Made by a program: the position numbers and the translations under genes. DNA of 64,000 bases from Natrialba asiatica DSM 12278 (lineage in GTDB: Archaea; Halobacteriota; Halobacteria; Halobacteriales; Natrialbaceae), in NCBI RefSeq assembly GCF_000337555.1, contig NZ_AOIO01000040.1, positions 62,001 to 126,000 of the forward strand. The letters run 5' to 3'. Positions 41,330 through 51,524 of the stretch are shown in pieces (position 1 is the stretch's first letter; every line of letters starts with the position of its first letter). The notes beneath the pieces were generated by a model. It was not told the DNA's origin and ran no database searches. It worked only from the letters and a program-made list of their open reading frames with translations.

Positions 41330-41644
41330 AGTTGTCTCGCCGGTTTCCCGGTACCGCGTCGGTCTCGATCGCGCGAGTTCACAAATTATTCGCCGATCGA
41401 GAGGGCCTCAACGCTGGTACGCGTCGGAACTGTATAAACGGCGACGATGAGAGTACAGGGCAGCGTAGTGTCCGGCGGGGCGGTTCGTGCGCCGGTCGAA
41501 CCCCTGCTGTCGGGTTCAGGAGATCGCTGTTCGTTCGGTCTCGGGGCGAAACCGTTCGGACTATCGGTCTAGTAACATGGATGTCACGTGGTTGGTCCCG
41601 CGTCTCTGCAGGCTTCATACGTCGCGGTAACATAGTGTAACCAC
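41330..41644. other. Intergenic stretch without a supported gene
   Basis: About 315 bases between a Tat protein and the VOC gene. No supported ORF. A weak TATA-like tract occurs near 41630, before the VOC start. Confidence 0.4.
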
Positions 41645-42280
41645 ATGAGCGACGAGACGACACCATCGAGTTCAGTGCCGGTAACGCCGGAGCGCCCCGA
41701 CAGCCCGGTCCACATGCAGGGGACCGACCACATCACGATCTGGGGAAGCAACGCCGAGGACACGATCGAGTTCTATCGCGACCTGCTTGGAATGCCGCTG
41801 GTGCTTCGCCAGCCGAATCTCGACGATCCCTCGCAGACGCACCTGTTCTTCGATACGGGTGACGGGCAGATTCTGACGTTCTTCGTCAGCGACGACCGGC
41901 CGTCGAACCGGCGCGGGCAGCGCGGCGGCGTCGGAGCCGTCCACCACCTCTGTTTCAGCGTCGACCCCGACGAGTACGAGGAGACGATGGCCGCGCTCGA
42001 GGACGCGGGTCACCAGTACAACGTCTTCGACCGGGGCATCTTCCACTCGATCTACACGACGGACAACAACGGGCTCGTCATCGAACTCTCGGCGGACAAG
42101 TACGAGATTCCGAACGACCGCCGCGGCGAGGTGCTGGCGAAAGCCCAGGAACTGCGCGAGTCCGACGGTGCCGAGTACGCCAAGGACGAGCACCTCCGCG
42201 GGGCTATCGAGGAACTGGGACTCGAGGTCGTCGAGAACGACTTGCCCGACGCGAGCGCGGGCGTCGGTGGTCTGGAATGA
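41645..42280 (+). CDS. VOC superfamily (glyoxalase/dioxygenase-like) protein
   Basis: A 211-residue protein. The VOC fold is seen as MQGTDHITIWGSNAEDTIEFYRDLLGMPLVLRQ (first module, His of TDHI), HLFFDTGDGQILTFFV, VHHLCFSVDPDEYEETMAALE (second metal His) and LVIELSAD (metal Glu). These residues fit a metal-dependent ring-cleaving dioxygenase or glyoxalase. It is coupled by ATGA overlap to an esterase, an arrangement seen in many haloarchaea. The substrate is unknown. Confidence 0.85.
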   Translation: MSDETTPSSSVPVTPERPDSPVHMQGTDHITIWGSNAEDTIEFYRDLLGMPLVLRQPNLDDPSQTHLFFDTGDGQILTFFVSDDRPSNRRGQRGGVGAVHHLCFSVDPDEYEETMAALEDAGHQYNVFDRGIFHSIYTTDNNGLVIELSADKYEIPNDRRGEVLAKAQELRESDGAEYAKDEHLRGAIEELGLEVVENDLPDASAGVGGLE

Positions 42281-42954
42281 GCGACGCCAGCGACGTGAGC
42301 GACGGTCCCCATCAGGACCAGCCGCTCGTCACGGCCGGCACCGAACTCGGGGACGCCACGGCCGCGATGATCCTGGTTCACGGACGGGGTGCGACCGCCC
42401 GGAGCATCGTCCAGATGGGGCGGGAAGTCCACCGCGAGGGCGTCGCCCTCCTCGCACCGCAGGCCGAGCGCAACGAGTGGTATCCGAACTCCTTCCTGGC
42501 TCCCGTCGAGTCGAACGAACCGGGCCGGTCCTCGGGGCTGCAGGCGATCCGGAATGCGATCGAGACGGCGACCGACGCCGGGATTCCGACCGAGCGCATC
42601 CTGGTGCTCGGCTTCTCCCAGGGTGCCTGTCTCGCGAGCGAGTTCGTCGCGCGCAACCCCCGGCGGTACGGCGGGCTGGTGGCGCTGAGCGGCGGCCTCA
42701 TCGGTGACGAAATCGAAGCCGACGACTACGCGGACACCGACGGCGACCTCGACGGAACGCCCGCCTTCCTCGGCTGTAGCGACGTCGACCCGCACATTCC
42801 CGAGGAGCGAGTTCACGAGACGGCGCGCGTTCTCGAGGAGTTGAACGCGGACGTCACCGAGCGCATCTACGAGGGGATGGGCCACGGGGTCAACGAGGAC
42901 GAACTCGAGACCGTCGCGGAGCTGGTCGCCGAACTCGTCTCGGGGTCACGGTAA
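42277..42954 (+). CDS. Phospholipase/carboxylesterase family alpha/beta hydrolase
   Basis: A 225-residue hydrolase. It has VHGRGATARS (oxyanion hole region), the nucleophile elbow GFSQG with Ser114, and a terminal His in MGHGVNEDEL; the acidic partner is in the GCSDVDPHIP segment. This is the carboxylesterase 2/YpfH-type family. It is translationally coupled to the upstream VOC gene, so both may act on the same aromatic or ester substrate (inference). Confidence 0.88.
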   Translation: MSDASDVSDGPHQDQPLVTAGTELGDATAAMILVHGRGATARSIVQMGREVHREGVALLAPQAERNEWYPNSFLAPVESNEPGRSSGLQAIRNAIETATDAGIPTERILVLGFSQGACLASEFVARNPRRYGGLVALSGGLIGDEIEADDYADTDGDLDGTPAFLGCSDVDPHIPEERVHETARVLEELNADVTERIYEGMGHGVNEDELETVAELVAELVSGSR

Positions 42955-43068
42955 GGCACCGTCGCCGATCAGGGTCCGAGTGCGGTGCCTGTTGCATTCG
43001 TTAGCAGCGACGACGTTCCGATTGACGCGGACTGGGGCTTATGCTACTCTCCGTGCTACCACCAGCTA

Positions 43069-43602
43069 ATGGCCTCGAACCGATCGGGACGGCGCGCGTT
43101 CGTGGCACGCACTGGTGTGGCGGCTGTAGGAGCGGTCAGCGCCGGCTGTCTCGGACGAGGCGGTGACTCGACGGGCGACGCGGAGGCCGACGCCGGAACC
43201 GACGAGTCGGAACCGGTCGTCGACGTAGCGGAAGCGACAACCAACGACACCGATCCCGATACCTGGGCGTCCGTCTCGACGATCCGACTCGACGCCTTCG
43301 TCGGCGGGTGGGTCGGCGTCGAGCCCGCACACATCGACCGCGTCGAGAATCCGACGCTCGTGCTCCTCGAGGGCCGGGAGTACGAGTTCACCTGCGAAAA
43401 TCGGGATAACGTCAAGCACAACCTCGCGATTTACGACGCGGCCGAGGAGGTCGTGGACGAACTCGCGACGGGTGTCGTGGCCGACAGGGGCGAGACGGCG
43501 AGTCTCACCGTCGAAGCGACGGCGGAGATGACGACCTATATCTGCGAGCATCAGCCGGTGATCCAGCGGGGAGAGATCGAGGTTATCGATCCGGACCGGT
43601 GA
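43069..43602 (+). CDS. Cupredoxin-like Tat lipoprotein
   Basis: A 177-residue protein with the signal MASNRSGRRAFVARTGVAAVGAVSAGC (twin arginine and lipobox SAGC). The C-terminal half looks like a cupredoxin: YEFTCENRDNVKHNLAIYD (first copper His) and TTYICEHQPVIQRGEIEV (Cys-x2-His type site). The usual axial Met after the Cys-His pair is not present in the expected CxxHxxM order. It could be a variant halocyanin-like electron carrier. A weak upstream frame begins at 42985, but the signal fixes the ATG at 43069. Confidence 0.7.
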   Translation: MASNRSGRRAFVARTGVAAVGAVSAGCLGRGGDSTGDAEADAGTDESEPVVDVAEATTNDTDPDTWASVSTIRLDAFVGGWVGVEPAHIDRVENPTLVLLEGREYEFTCENRDNVKHNLAIYDAAEEVVDELATGVVADRGETASLTVEATAEMTTYICEHQPVIQRGEIEVIDPDR

Positions 43603-43730
43603 GTGAGAGTGTGAGTATGAGCGTGAGTGGGGTCGGAATTCGGGGCCGGTGACGGTTCGAATGTACTGACCTACTGGCGGGGTAACTGATGGACACTACT
43701 TAGCAGACTGCTGTGGTAGGACGGTCGGCT

Positions 43731-44510
43731 ATGGCACAGTCGCAGATGCTCGAAGACGACGTAACGATTGTAACCGGGGGATCGAGCGGCAACGGGCGTG
43801 CAATCGCGCGTCAGTTCGCGACGGAGGGCTCGGATGTCGTCGTCGCGGACATTCGAGATTCGCCGCGCGAGGGCGGCACGCCGACGCACGAGCTAATCGA
43901 GGAGGAAACGGACGCCGGGGCGACGTTCGTCGAGTGCGACGTGACGAGCGTCGACGACCTCGAGAACGCCGTCGACGCGGCCGACGAGTTCGGCGGCGTG
44001 ACCGTGATGGTGAACAACGCCGGGATCTTCCACGGCGAGGAGTTCCTCGAGGTCGCCGAGGACGACTTCGATCGGATGATGGACATCAACGTCAAAGGGG
44101 TCTACTTCGGGGCGCAGGCGGCGGCGAATCGGATGGTCGAGGCGGACGGCGGCCGCATCATCAATCTCTCGTCGATCGCCGGCCTCGAAGGGGCGGGCGA
44201 TTTCGTCACCTACTGCGGGACGAAGGGGGCGATTCGCCTGCTGACGTACGCGATGGCGGCGAAGCTGGGTCCGGAGGGCGTCCGCGTGAACGCGATCCAT
44301 CCCGGACTGATCGAGACGACGATGACGACCGACGACGTCGAAATCTTCGGAACCGAAGCGGAGTCGGGGTACCTCGAGACGATACCCTCACGCCGGTCGG
44401 GTCAGCCCGACGACGTGGCAGACGCGGCGCTGTACCTCGCGAGCGAACTCTCGTCGTACATCAACGGCGAATCGCTCGTCGTCGACGGCGGGATGACGAA
44501 CACGCAGTAA
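43731..44510 (+). CDS. Short-chain dehydrogenase/reductase
   Basis: A 259-residue classical SDR. It has the cofactor motif TGGSSGNGRAIA (about 15-26), NNAG (about 92-95), catalytic Ser in INLSSIAG, and YCGTKGA (Tyr-x3-Lys). The PHPG-like segment is IHPGLIETTM, and the C-terminal part contains LASELSSYINGESLVVDGGM. The substrate is unknown. Start at 43731 is preferred to the ATG six codons upstream. Confidence 0.9.
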   Translation: MAQSQMLEDDVTIVTGGSSGNGRAIARQFATEGSDVVVADIRDSPREGGTPTHELIEEETDAGATFVECDVTSVDDLENAVDAADEFGGVTVMVNNAGIFHGEEFLEVAEDDFDRMMDINVKGVYFGAQAAANRMVEADGGRIINLSSIAGLEGAGDFVTYCGTKGAIRLLTYAMAAKLGPEGVRVNAIHPGLIETTMTTDDVEIFGTEAESGYLETIPSRRSGQPDDVADAALYLASELSSYINGESLVVDGGMTNTQ

Positions 44511-44564
44511 TGTCGGGAGACAGCGGGTTCCACTCGCAGTTTCACAGCCGGCTGCACGACCACG

Positions 44565-44981
44565 TTAGCGGACGATCGTCACCGGCATCGGGGCCCGACG
44601 GGCGATCCGCTCTGCGACGCTGCCGAGAAGCACTCGAGAGACGCCCGACCGACCGTGGCTGCCGACGACGATCTGATCGACGTCGTTCTCCACCGCGAAC
44701 GAGACGATCTCCCGGTCCGGCCGCCCGACGGCGGTCTCGGTCGTGAACTGGACGTTCTCGCTGTTTGCGAGGTCAGCGGCTTCTTCGCGGAGCGTGTCGG
44801 TCGCGGTGTCTTCTTCCTCCGTGAGGAGGTCCTGGGCGTAGTTGATGCTCGCACCGGTCGAGCCGCCCGCGGCTTCGACGACGCGCAGCAGGATGATTTC
44901 GTCGTCCGCGTGGGTGGTGAACGCGTACTCCGCGGCCTGCTGTGCTGGGGCCGAGCCGTCGTAGGCGACGAGGATTGTCAT
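44565..44981 (-). CDS. Universal stress protein
   Basis: A 138-residue UspA-fold protein (MTILVAYDGSAPAQQAAEYAF). The ATP-binding signature G-2x-G-9x-G-S is present as GSHGRSGVSRVLLGS near the C terminus. Length is typical. It is next to an MFS transporter gene on the same strand, about 100 nt apart. Confidence 0.9.
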   Translation of the reverse strand: MTILVAYDGSAPAQQAAEYAFTTHADDEIILLRVVEAAGGSTGASINYAQDLLTEEEDTATDTLREEAADLANSENVQFTTETAVGRPDREIVSFAVENDVDQIVVGSHGRSGVSRVLLGSVAERIARRAPMPVTIVR

Positions 44982-45082
44982 CGGTATCTGTTCGTATCGT
45001 TCCCGGAGCGTATAAAAACGGCTGTCGTCGGAGACGTGCGGGGGAGGCGGGTGGTACCGCGTTCGAGAGCGGACGGGGGCGA

Positions 45083-46324
45083 TTAGCGGTTGCCGGTCTC
45101 GCGTCCGGTGCTGCCGTCCATGGCCGGATCGGACCCGAGCGAGAGTCGCACGAAGATCGGGACCGTGACGATCGCGATGGCGATTTCGAGGCCGACGACG
45201 ACGAGAAACGCCGGGTCGTAGCCGTAGGTGCTGGCGACGGTGCCGCCGACGAGAAAGCCGCCGAGGAAGCCGAGGCTGCCGGCGAGGTTGAATCCGGCCA
45301 TCGCGAGGCCGCGCTCGCGTTCTGCCGCGAGGTCGGTCACGAGCGCCATGGTCGCCGGGGAGACCAGCGCGCCGAGGATGCCGACAACGACCATCGCCAC
45401 GGCGGCGGTGCGTACCGACGGGGCGACGCCGACGCCGAGGATACCGAGCCCGTAGCACGCCGACCCGGCGACGATCGGAATCGTTCGGCCGATGCGATCC
45501 GAGAGCGATCCCATCGGATACTGGAGCAGGGCGAACGGCGCGAAGAAACACGCGAGCAAGAGCCCGGTCGTCCCGGCGTCGAGGTTGAACACGTCCTGGA
45601 AGTAAAGCGTCCCCACGAGGGCGAAAAAGCCCGCCGTCATCCGATCGATGAATCCGAACGCGTAGGGGATCGACAGCGTCGGTCGCCGGCGGACGCCCTC
45701 GAGCAGCGCCCGCGCGGTCCGGCTCGTTTCGGGCGTTCGATCGGCGAGTCTGGAGACGAGCGCGCCGACGCAGACGAGCAGGCCGGCCGCGACGAGCAAC
45801 GGCGCGATCGGATCGAGTTCGGTGAGCTGGCCGCCGATCGGTGCGCCGAGGGCGGCCCCGAGGCCGATGGCGATGCCGGCCGCGCCCATGTTGCGCCCGT
45901 GGCCGCCCTCCAGATCCATCAGCATGGTCATCGTGAGCGAGAACGCGCCGATGGTCATCGCGCCCTGGAAGACCCGCAGGAGGAGGACGGCACCGAAGGG
46001 GATCGATCCGAGGGCGGGGACCGCCGCGAGGGTGGCGTAGCCGACGGCTCCGGCGAGCGCGCCAGCGACGATAAAGGGGGTTCGCCGACCGGTCACGTCG
46101 CTTACTACGCCCCAGACGCCGACGAACGCGACGTAGGCGGCGAACTCGGCGACGAGGAACCACATGCTCGCGTCGAGCGTCGTCGCGGTGAGTCCCGAAC
46201 TCGTCGTGTCCGCGCCCAGCACGGAGACGAGCGTGCCGATGCCGGGGTAGAGCAACAGTTGGGAGAACAACACGGCGAACACGACACCCGCGAGCACCAG
46301 TCGGTCACGATCACTCGAGTGCAC
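45083..46324 (-). CDS. MFS transporter
   Basis: A 413-residue integral membrane protein with about 12 helices. The MFS motif A-like loop after helix 2 is GVVSDVTGRRTPFI, and the second-half counterpart is GSLSDRIGRTIPIV. Similar haloarchaeal transporters are drug/sugar-like efflux proteins of unknown substrate. It lies upstream of the universal stress protein gene, possibly in one operon. Confidence 0.85.
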   Translation of the reverse strand: MHSSDRDRLVLAGVVFAVLFSQLLLYPGIGTLVSVLGADTTSSGLTATTLDASMWFLVAEFAAYVAFVGVWGVVSDVTGRRTPFIVAGALAGAVGYATLAAVPALGSIPFGAVLLLRVFQGAMTIGAFSLTMTMLMDLEGGHGRNMGAAGIAIGLGAALGAPIGGQLTELDPIAPLLVAAGLLVCVGALVSRLADRTPETSRTARALLEGVRRRPTLSIPYAFGFIDRMTAGFFALVGTLYFQDVFNLDAGTTGLLLACFFAPFALLQYPMGSLSDRIGRTIPIVAGSACYGLGILGVGVAPSVRTAAVAMVVVGILGALVSPATMALVTDLAAERERGLAMAGFNLAGSLGFLGGFLVGGTVASTYGYDPAFLVVVGLEIAIAIVTVPIFVRLSLGSDPAMDGSTGRETGNR

Positions 46325-46489
46325 GCTGGCTCCTTCGGACTACGGCCCTATGAAGCCGTCCGTTTCGCCACAGAGAGCGCGGATCAACCGGTAACGACCG
46401 AGCGGCTCGTCCGGACCGAACGTCTGTCACCGAACTGTCCGGTTACGAGCCGTATCGACGGCTTTTCACCAGTGGACGACACCTCGTGA

Positions 46490-47161
46490 ATGATGACATA
46501 CACGCGTCGACGCCTGCTGGCGATGGGTGGGGCGACCGCAACAGCGGCTCTAGCCGGGTGCACCGGGCGGCTCGAAGGAACGCTTTCGGCGGGGCCGGCA
46601 ACCGTCTCCGCGGACGCACGAGCAGAAACCGGTTACGACGAACACGCCGTCGAAGAACTCGTCGTCGAACGGACGGTCGGCCGGTTCGGTATCGAGCGGA
46701 CGATCGAAGCGACCAACTGGTACGCCGAGTACGACCGCGCAATCGCCCTCGATAGCCTCGGCCTGACGCGCGCGCAAGCAGCAGTTACTGCGGTGCTCAC
46801 CACACCACAGGTATCCGTTCTCGGGCGAACGTTCAACCCCGTCGGCGATCTCTCGACGGCCGAACTCGTCACCATGATCCAGAACCGGTACGACGGGCTC
46901 GAATCCGTCGAGTTCGAAGACGAGACGACCCTCTCGATACTCGGGTCCGAGACGACCGTCGATCGGTACGTAGCGGAGGCGCGCCTGGTCGACGTCGGGA
47001 CGACGGTCGACGTGTACCTGCAGGTGTCCGAACCGGTCGAACACGGCGAGGACTTCGTGATCTGCATCGCCGTCTACCCGCAGGCGCTCGGATTCGAAAC
47101 GGAATCGGACGCCGTCGAAACGATGTTCGAGGGCCTCGAACACGACGCGGAGAGCGACTAG
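46490..47161 (+). CDS. Tat lipoprotein, DUF6517-like
   Basis: A 223-residue protein with the signal MMTYTRRRLLAMGGATATAALAGC (lipobox ALAGC, Cys24). The mature part contains VERTVGRFGIERTIEATNWYAEYDR, LSTAELVTMIQNRYDGL and VDRYVAEARLVDVGTTVDVYLQVSEPVEHGEDFVICIAVYP, a pattern I associate with the haloarchaeal DUF6517 lipoproteins. The function is unknown. Confidence 0.7.
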   Translation: MMTYTRRRLLAMGGATATAALAGCTGRLEGTLSAGPATVSADARAETGYDEHAVEELVVERTVGRFGIERTIEATNWYAEYDRAIALDSLGLTRAQAAVTAVLTTPQVSVLGRTFNPVGDLSTAELVTMIQNRYDGLESVEFEDETTLSILGSETTVDRYVAEARLVDVGTTVDVYLQVSEPVEHGEDFVICIAVYPQALGFETESDAVETMFEGLEHDAESD

Positions 47162-47297
47162 ACGAGGGTCCGCGGCCGACGCTGAACTCGTCTCGCGGCG
47201 AATCGGGAGGCGGGACCGCGTGCGATGTGTCAGCACGGCCAGCGGATTTTGCCGTTACTGCGACGCATATGTGGATGGAGTAGTATGCACACTAAAC

Positions 47298-48638
47298 ATG
47301 AGCGACGACGCGAGCGACGGGACTGACGCCGAGTTCAGTGCGGACGGATTCGGTACGCGAAGCGTCCACGCCGGGCAGGAGGCGGATCCGGAGACGGGTG
47401 CGCGAGCGCCGCCGATCCACCAGACGACGTCCTACACCTTCCCCGACGCGGACACGGCGGCCGAGCGCTACGCCCTGGAGGACGACGGCTACATCTACTC
47501 GCGGATCAGCAATCCGACGGTCGAGACCCTCGAAGACCGCCTTGTCTCACTGGAGGGCGGCGCCGGCGCGGTCGCGACGGGTAGCGGCATGGCCGCGCTC
47601 GACTCGGCGACGCTGATCCTCGCCGAGGCGGGCGACAACGTGGTCTGTTCGACCGATACCTACGGCGGGACGACGGCCTACTTTTCGAAGACGGCGACGC
47701 GACGGGACATCGAACCGCGATTCGTCCCGACGCTCGAGTACGACGCCTACGCGGACGCGATCGACGAGAACACCGCCTTCGTCCACGTCGAAACGATCGG
47801 GAATCCCTCGCTCGTCACGCCCGACTTCGAACGCGTCGCCGCGATCGCCCACGAGCACGGGGTGCCGCTGGTCGTGGACAACACCTTCGCCACGCCGGCG
47901 CTGTGTCGGCCGCTCGAACACGGCGCGGACGTGGTCTGGGAGTCGACGACGAAGTGGCTCCACGGCTCGGGGACGACGGTCGGCGGGATCCTCGTCGACG
48001 GCGGCTCGTTCCCCTGGGGCGAGCACGGCTACGACGAAATCGCCGGGCAGAACCACGCCTACCACGACGTCGACTTCTCGCGGGACTTCCCCAAGGCCCC
48101 CTTCGCCGCCGCGGCCCGTTTCCGATCGCTGCGCAGCCTCGGCAATCAGCAGTCGCCGTTCGACGCCTGGCAGACCCTCCAGGGGCTCGAATCCCTGCCG
48201 CTTCGGGTGGGGAAACACTGCGAGAACGCCGCCGTCGTCGCCGAGTATCTGGACGAACACGACGACGTGGCCTGGGTCACACACCCCGGTCTGGAATCGC
48301 ACCCGACCCACGATAACGCCGCAAAATATCTGACCGACTACGGTGGCATGGTCGCGTTCGGCCTCGAAACCGGCTACGACGGCGGCAAGACCTTCTGCGA
48401 GAGCGTCGAACTCGCCGGCTTCCTCGCCAACATCGGCGACGCGAAGACGCTCGTGATCCACCCCGCCAGCACGACCCACGGCCAGCTCACCCCCGAAGAA
48501 CAGGACGAAGCCGGCGTGACGCCCGACCTCGTCCGCATGTCCGTCGGCATCGAAGCCCCCGAAGACATCCTCGCGGATCTCGACCAGGCCATCGAAGCCG
48601 CGACACGAACACCGACGGGAGGGCACCCGCGCACATGA
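47298..48638 (+). CDS. metY: O-acetylhomoserine aminocarboxypropyltransferase/cysteine synthase-type enzyme
   Basis: A 446-residue PLP enzyme of the Cys/Met metabolism family. The PLP lysine is Lys219 in STTKWLHG, the PLP aspartate Asp194 in VVDNTFATP, and the phosphate loop GSGMAA (95-100). The early [29 protein letters not shown] motif is standard. It converts O-acetylhomoserine and sulfide to homocysteine. The next gene, metX, makes O-acetylhomoserine and overlaps by four bases, so the pair forms the last steps of direct-sulfhydrylation methionine synthesis. Confidence 0.93.
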   Translation: MSDDASDGTDAEFSADGFGTRSVHAGQEADPETGARAPPIHQTTSYTFPDADTAAERYALEDDGYIYSRISNPTVETLEDRLVSLEGGAGAVATGSGMAALDSATLILAEAGDNVVCSTDTYGGTTAYFSKTATRRDIEPRFVPTLEYDAYADAIDENTAFVHVETIGNPSLVTPDFERVAAIAHEHGVPLVVDNTFATPALCRPLEHGADVVWESTTKWLHGSGTTVGGILVDGGSFPWGEHGYDEIAGQNHAYHDVDFSRDFPKAPFAAAARFRSLRSLGNQQSPFDAWQTLQGLESLPLRVGKHCENAAVVAEYLDEHDDVAWVTHPGLESHPTHDNAAKYLTDYGGMVAFGLETGYDGGKTFCESVELAGFLANIGDAKTLVIHPASTTHGQLTPEEQDEAGVTPDLVRMSVGIEAPEDILADLDQAIEAATRTPTGGHPRT

Positions 48639-49891
48639 CGATAGACACCGTCGACCTCGGCGAGTTCACCTTCGAATCCGGCGAGTCGATTCCCGAACTC
48701 GAGGTGGCCTACGAGACCTACGGCGAGTTCACCGGCGACAACGCCGTTCTCATTTGCCACGCGCTGACCGGGAGCGCCCACGTCGCGCGCCGGCCGGACG
48801 CCGGAGACGAGACCGCGGGGCAGGCGCGGGCCTGGTGGGGCGACGTGGTCGGCCCCGGAAAGGCGATCGATACGACCGAGTACTACGTCGTCTGTGCGAA
48901 CGTGCCGGGCTCGTGCTACGGAACGACCGGTCCCGCGAGTACGAATCCCGAAACGGGCGAGCCCTACGGCACCGACTTCCCGCCGGTGACGGTCGGCGAC
49001 TGGACTCGCGCCCAGCGCCGACTGCTCGACGAACTCGGCGTCGGTCGTCTCCACGCCGTCATCGGCGGCAGCGTCGGGGGGATGAACGTGCTGGACTGGC
49101 TACGGCGGTATCCGGACGACGTTACCCGGGCGGCCGCCGTCGCCACGGCGGGACGGCTCGACGCGCAGTGTCTCGCGATCGACACGGTCGCACGGCGGGC
49201 GATCACGAGCGATCCCGACTGGAACGGCGGCCACTACTACGGGGCCTCCGAGAGCGAAACGAACGGCGGCTCGTCGGACTCGTCCGACGGTGACACCGGA
49301 CCCGAGGACGGCCTCGCCCGGGCGCGTCAGCTCGGACACATCATGTACCTCTCGAAGGCGTCGATGGCCCAGAAGTTCGGTCGGCGCTCGGCCGGCCGCG
49401 AAACGGTTCGCGAGGAGCCGCCGGACCCGGCGGCCGCGTTCTTTCCCTACCGCGAGGTCGAATCCTACCTGGACTACCAGGCCGAGAAGTTCGTCGACCG
49501 ATTCGACGCGAACAGCTACCTCTATCTTACGCGCGCAATGGACGATTTCGATCTCTCGACGGGTTACGAGTCCGATACGGCCGCACTCGCCGCCTTCGAG
49601 GGCGAACTGCTGCTCCTGTCGTTTACCGCCGACTGGCACTTCACCGTCGACCAGGCCGAAGCGCTCGCCGAATCGGCTCGCGACGCCGCTCTCGATGTCG
49701 CACACCACGTCATCGAATCCGACCACGGCCACGACGCCTTCCTCGTCGAACCCGAGACGGTCGGGCCGCCGCTGTCGGCGCTCCTGGCGGACGGGCTCTC
49801 GGGGCGACCGATCACGGACACCGCCGAGTCGAACTCGTCGGCTCCGTCCGAAACGTTCGCCCCCGTTCACACGAGTCTGTTTTCGCAGTGA
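48635..49891 (+). CDS. metX: Homoserine O-acetyltransferase
   Basis: A 418-residue alpha/beta-hydrolase-fold acyltransferase. The signature is [35 protein letters not shown], the nucleophile GGSVGGM (Ser146), FGRRSAGRE and the C-terminal [13 protein letters not shown] with the catalytic His. It has a low-complexity, haloarchaea-type insertion ([13 protein letters not shown], about 211-223). It makes O-acetylhomoserine from acetyl-CoA for MetY. Coupled to metY by ATGA overlap. Confidence 0.95.
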   Translation: MTIDTVDLGEFTFESGESIPELEVAYETYGEFTGDNAVLICHALTGSAHVARRPDAGDETAGQARAWWGDVVGPGKAIDTTEYYVVCANVPGSCYGTTGPASTNPETGEPYGTDFPPVTVGDWTRAQRRLLDELGVGRLHAVIGGSVGGMNVLDWLRRYPDDVTRAAAVATAGRLDAQCLAIDTVARRAITSDPDWNGGHYYGASESETNGGSSDSSDGDTGPEDGLARARQLGHIMYLSKASMAQKFGRRSAGRETVREEPPDPAAAFFPYREVESYLDYQAEKFVDRFDANSYLYLTRAMDDFDLSTGYESDTAALAAFEGELLLLSFTADWHFTVDQAEALAESARDAALDVAHHVIESDHGHDAFLVEPETVGPPLSALLADGLSGRPITDTAESNSSAPSETFAPVHTSLFSQ

Positions 49892-50041
49892 CTCGGCGCG
49901 CGGTCGGACGAGGCCGATGAACTCGTCCGGGAGATCGGTCGTGCGGACTGGTCAGGGTTCGGAGGAGCGTGTCCGACCGATTGAGAGCGACGAAAGCGAT
50001 GCGGAGACGAGTTCGGGCCGAGTCGGCGGTTCAACGACTGG

Positions 50042-50221
50042 TCACGGCTCCATTCGAAGTGCGAGCACGTACGTGACGATAATCGCCGCAAGGAAGAAGA
50101 GGATCTGTCCCTGCAGGAGGAAGAGGAACGCGCCGAGTGTACCGATCGGATACACGAGCGTACTCCCGAGACTGCGGTCCGGGGAGCGATCGCTCGGTAG
50201 TTCCTCGGTCCGTGCTGTCAT
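50042..50221 (-). CDS. Small two-helix membrane protein
   Basis: A 59-residue protein (MTARTEELPSDRSPDRS) with two helices (TLVYPIGTLGAFLFLLQ, ILFFLAAIIVTYVLAL). A TATA tract (about 50251-50258) lies 30 nt upstream of this ATG, which is the reason for preferring it over the one nine codons upstream. No family is recognised. Confidence 0.5.
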   Translation of the reverse strand: MTARTEELPSDRSPDRSLGSTLVYPIGTLGAFLFLLQGQILFFLAAIIVTYVLALRMEP

Positions 50222-50393
50222 ACGTTTCGATGTGTGGGCCGGACTCATGTGTGTTTATATTCTAATAACTACTGTCCGTTCCAGCGAGTAACCGATACCG
50301 CCGAACGGGGTCGAGGGTACAAACGGCGAGAACCCGGGCAGACGGGTCGAAACTAGGCTTTTTTATATATCACGTTCGCTGGTGTATTCGTAC

Positions 50394-51425
50394 ATGACTA
50401 GCAGCGGATCGCGGAGCGACCGCGGAAACGGTAGTGAGAAGCGCAGACGGTTGCTATCGAAACGGCTCGCCCTGTTTGGCGTCGTCGCCGTGCTCGTGCT
50501 GACGGCCGGCTGTCTCGGCGTCCTCGGCGGCAGTGATGGCGAACCCGCCGAGCACGCGCCTGCGGACAGCAACGTGCTCTTGCACGTGGACGCGGACGTT
50601 TTGAGCGACGAGGACAACCAGCAACTGGTCAACGCGTTCGCCTCCGTGGAAGACGAGGAGGCGGTCGACGATCAGGGAGACGTCGTCAGCGAGTTCGAGA
50701 ACGAGACCGGACTCGACATCCGCGAGGCGAATCAGTTCCTGCTGTTTGCAAACTCAGAAGAGGGTCCCATCAACGAGAGTGGCGGCATCATCGTCTACAG
50801 CGATTGGGGGACCGATGCCGTCATCGATGCGGTCGAGGAGGAAGACGAGACGGAGTACGAACAGACCGAGTTCGAGGGTGAGGGCGTCCTCTACGAACCG
50901 GCTGAAGATCCCGAGTACGGAGCGCCGCAGTACGTCGGCGACCTCGGTGACGGCCGGTTCGTCTTCGGACCAGAAGCACCCGTTCGCGGAGCGCTCGAGG
51001 TCGAATACGGCGATGCAGCCCCGGTCTCTGGCGACGTGCGGGGGGCCTACGACGAGACGCGGGACGGGCACGTGACCCTGGCGATGTCGCTTCCCGACGG
51101 ATCGGTTCCGGAAAACGATCCGATGACCCCCAACGTCGATGTCAGCGCCTTCCAGAACGTCAGCGTCATCACCGGCGTCTACGACACGGACGGCGGCGAG
51201 GCCGGCATCGAAATGGGAATCCACGCCGACAGCGAGGACGACGCACTCGACGTGAAAGACGTGATCGACGGCGCGATCTCGATGTTCAGCGGCTCCACGA
51301 CGAACGACGATCTCAAGGACACCCTCCGCGGGATCGAGGTCGAACGGGACGGCACGACCGTCGACGTCTCGTACTGGAACGACACCGACGAACTCGTCGA
51401 GTTGATCGAATCGAACGACCTGTGA
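50394..51425 (+). CDS. Predicted lipoprotein, acidic
   Basis: A 343-residue protein. After a basic lead (EKRRRLLSKRLALFG) come a hydrophobic core and lipobox LTAGC (about Cys40). The mature domain is acidic with repeats of type AFASVEDEEAVDD and GVYDTDGGEAGIEMGIHADSEDDALDVKDVIDGAISMF, i.e. a two-module alpha-beta protein. No family is recognised. The upstream TTTTTATATA (50359-50369) is a likely promoter. Confidence 0.65.
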   Translation: MTSSGSRSDRGNGSEKRRRLLSKRLALFGVVAVLVLTAGCLGVLGGSDGEPAEHAPADSNVLLHVDADVLSDEDNQQLVNAFASVEDEEAVDDQGDVVSEFENETGLDIREANQFLLFANSEEGPINESGGIIVYSDWGTDAVIDAVEEEDETEYEQTEFEGEGVLYEPAEDPEYGAPQYVGDLGDGRFVFGPEAPVRGALEVEYGDAAPVSGDVRGAYDETRDGHVTLAMSLPDGSVPENDPMTPNVDVSAFQNVSVITGVYDTDGGEAGIEMGIHADSEDDALDVKDVIDGAISMFSGSTTNDDLKDTLRGIEVERDGTTVDVSYWNDTDELVELIESNDL

Positions 51426-51524
51426 GCCAGTTCGAGAGGGAAAGAAAGAGAGAACAGTACCGTTCCCGCTGCTATCGAACGTGAAAGCAGCGATTACCGA
51501 ACGGTACCGGCCTGCGACTCGCTT

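Noticed and set aside
44942-46489. Long plus-strand ORF of 515 residues over the MFS transporter
   Set aside because: It is very rich in Arg, Gly, Asp and Glu with no domain, and is the antisense shadow of a convincing 12-helix transporter on the minus strand.
49892-50041. Small gene after metX
   Set aside because: Open frames in this 150-bp gap are short and lack a ribosome-binding site, signal or membrane segment.
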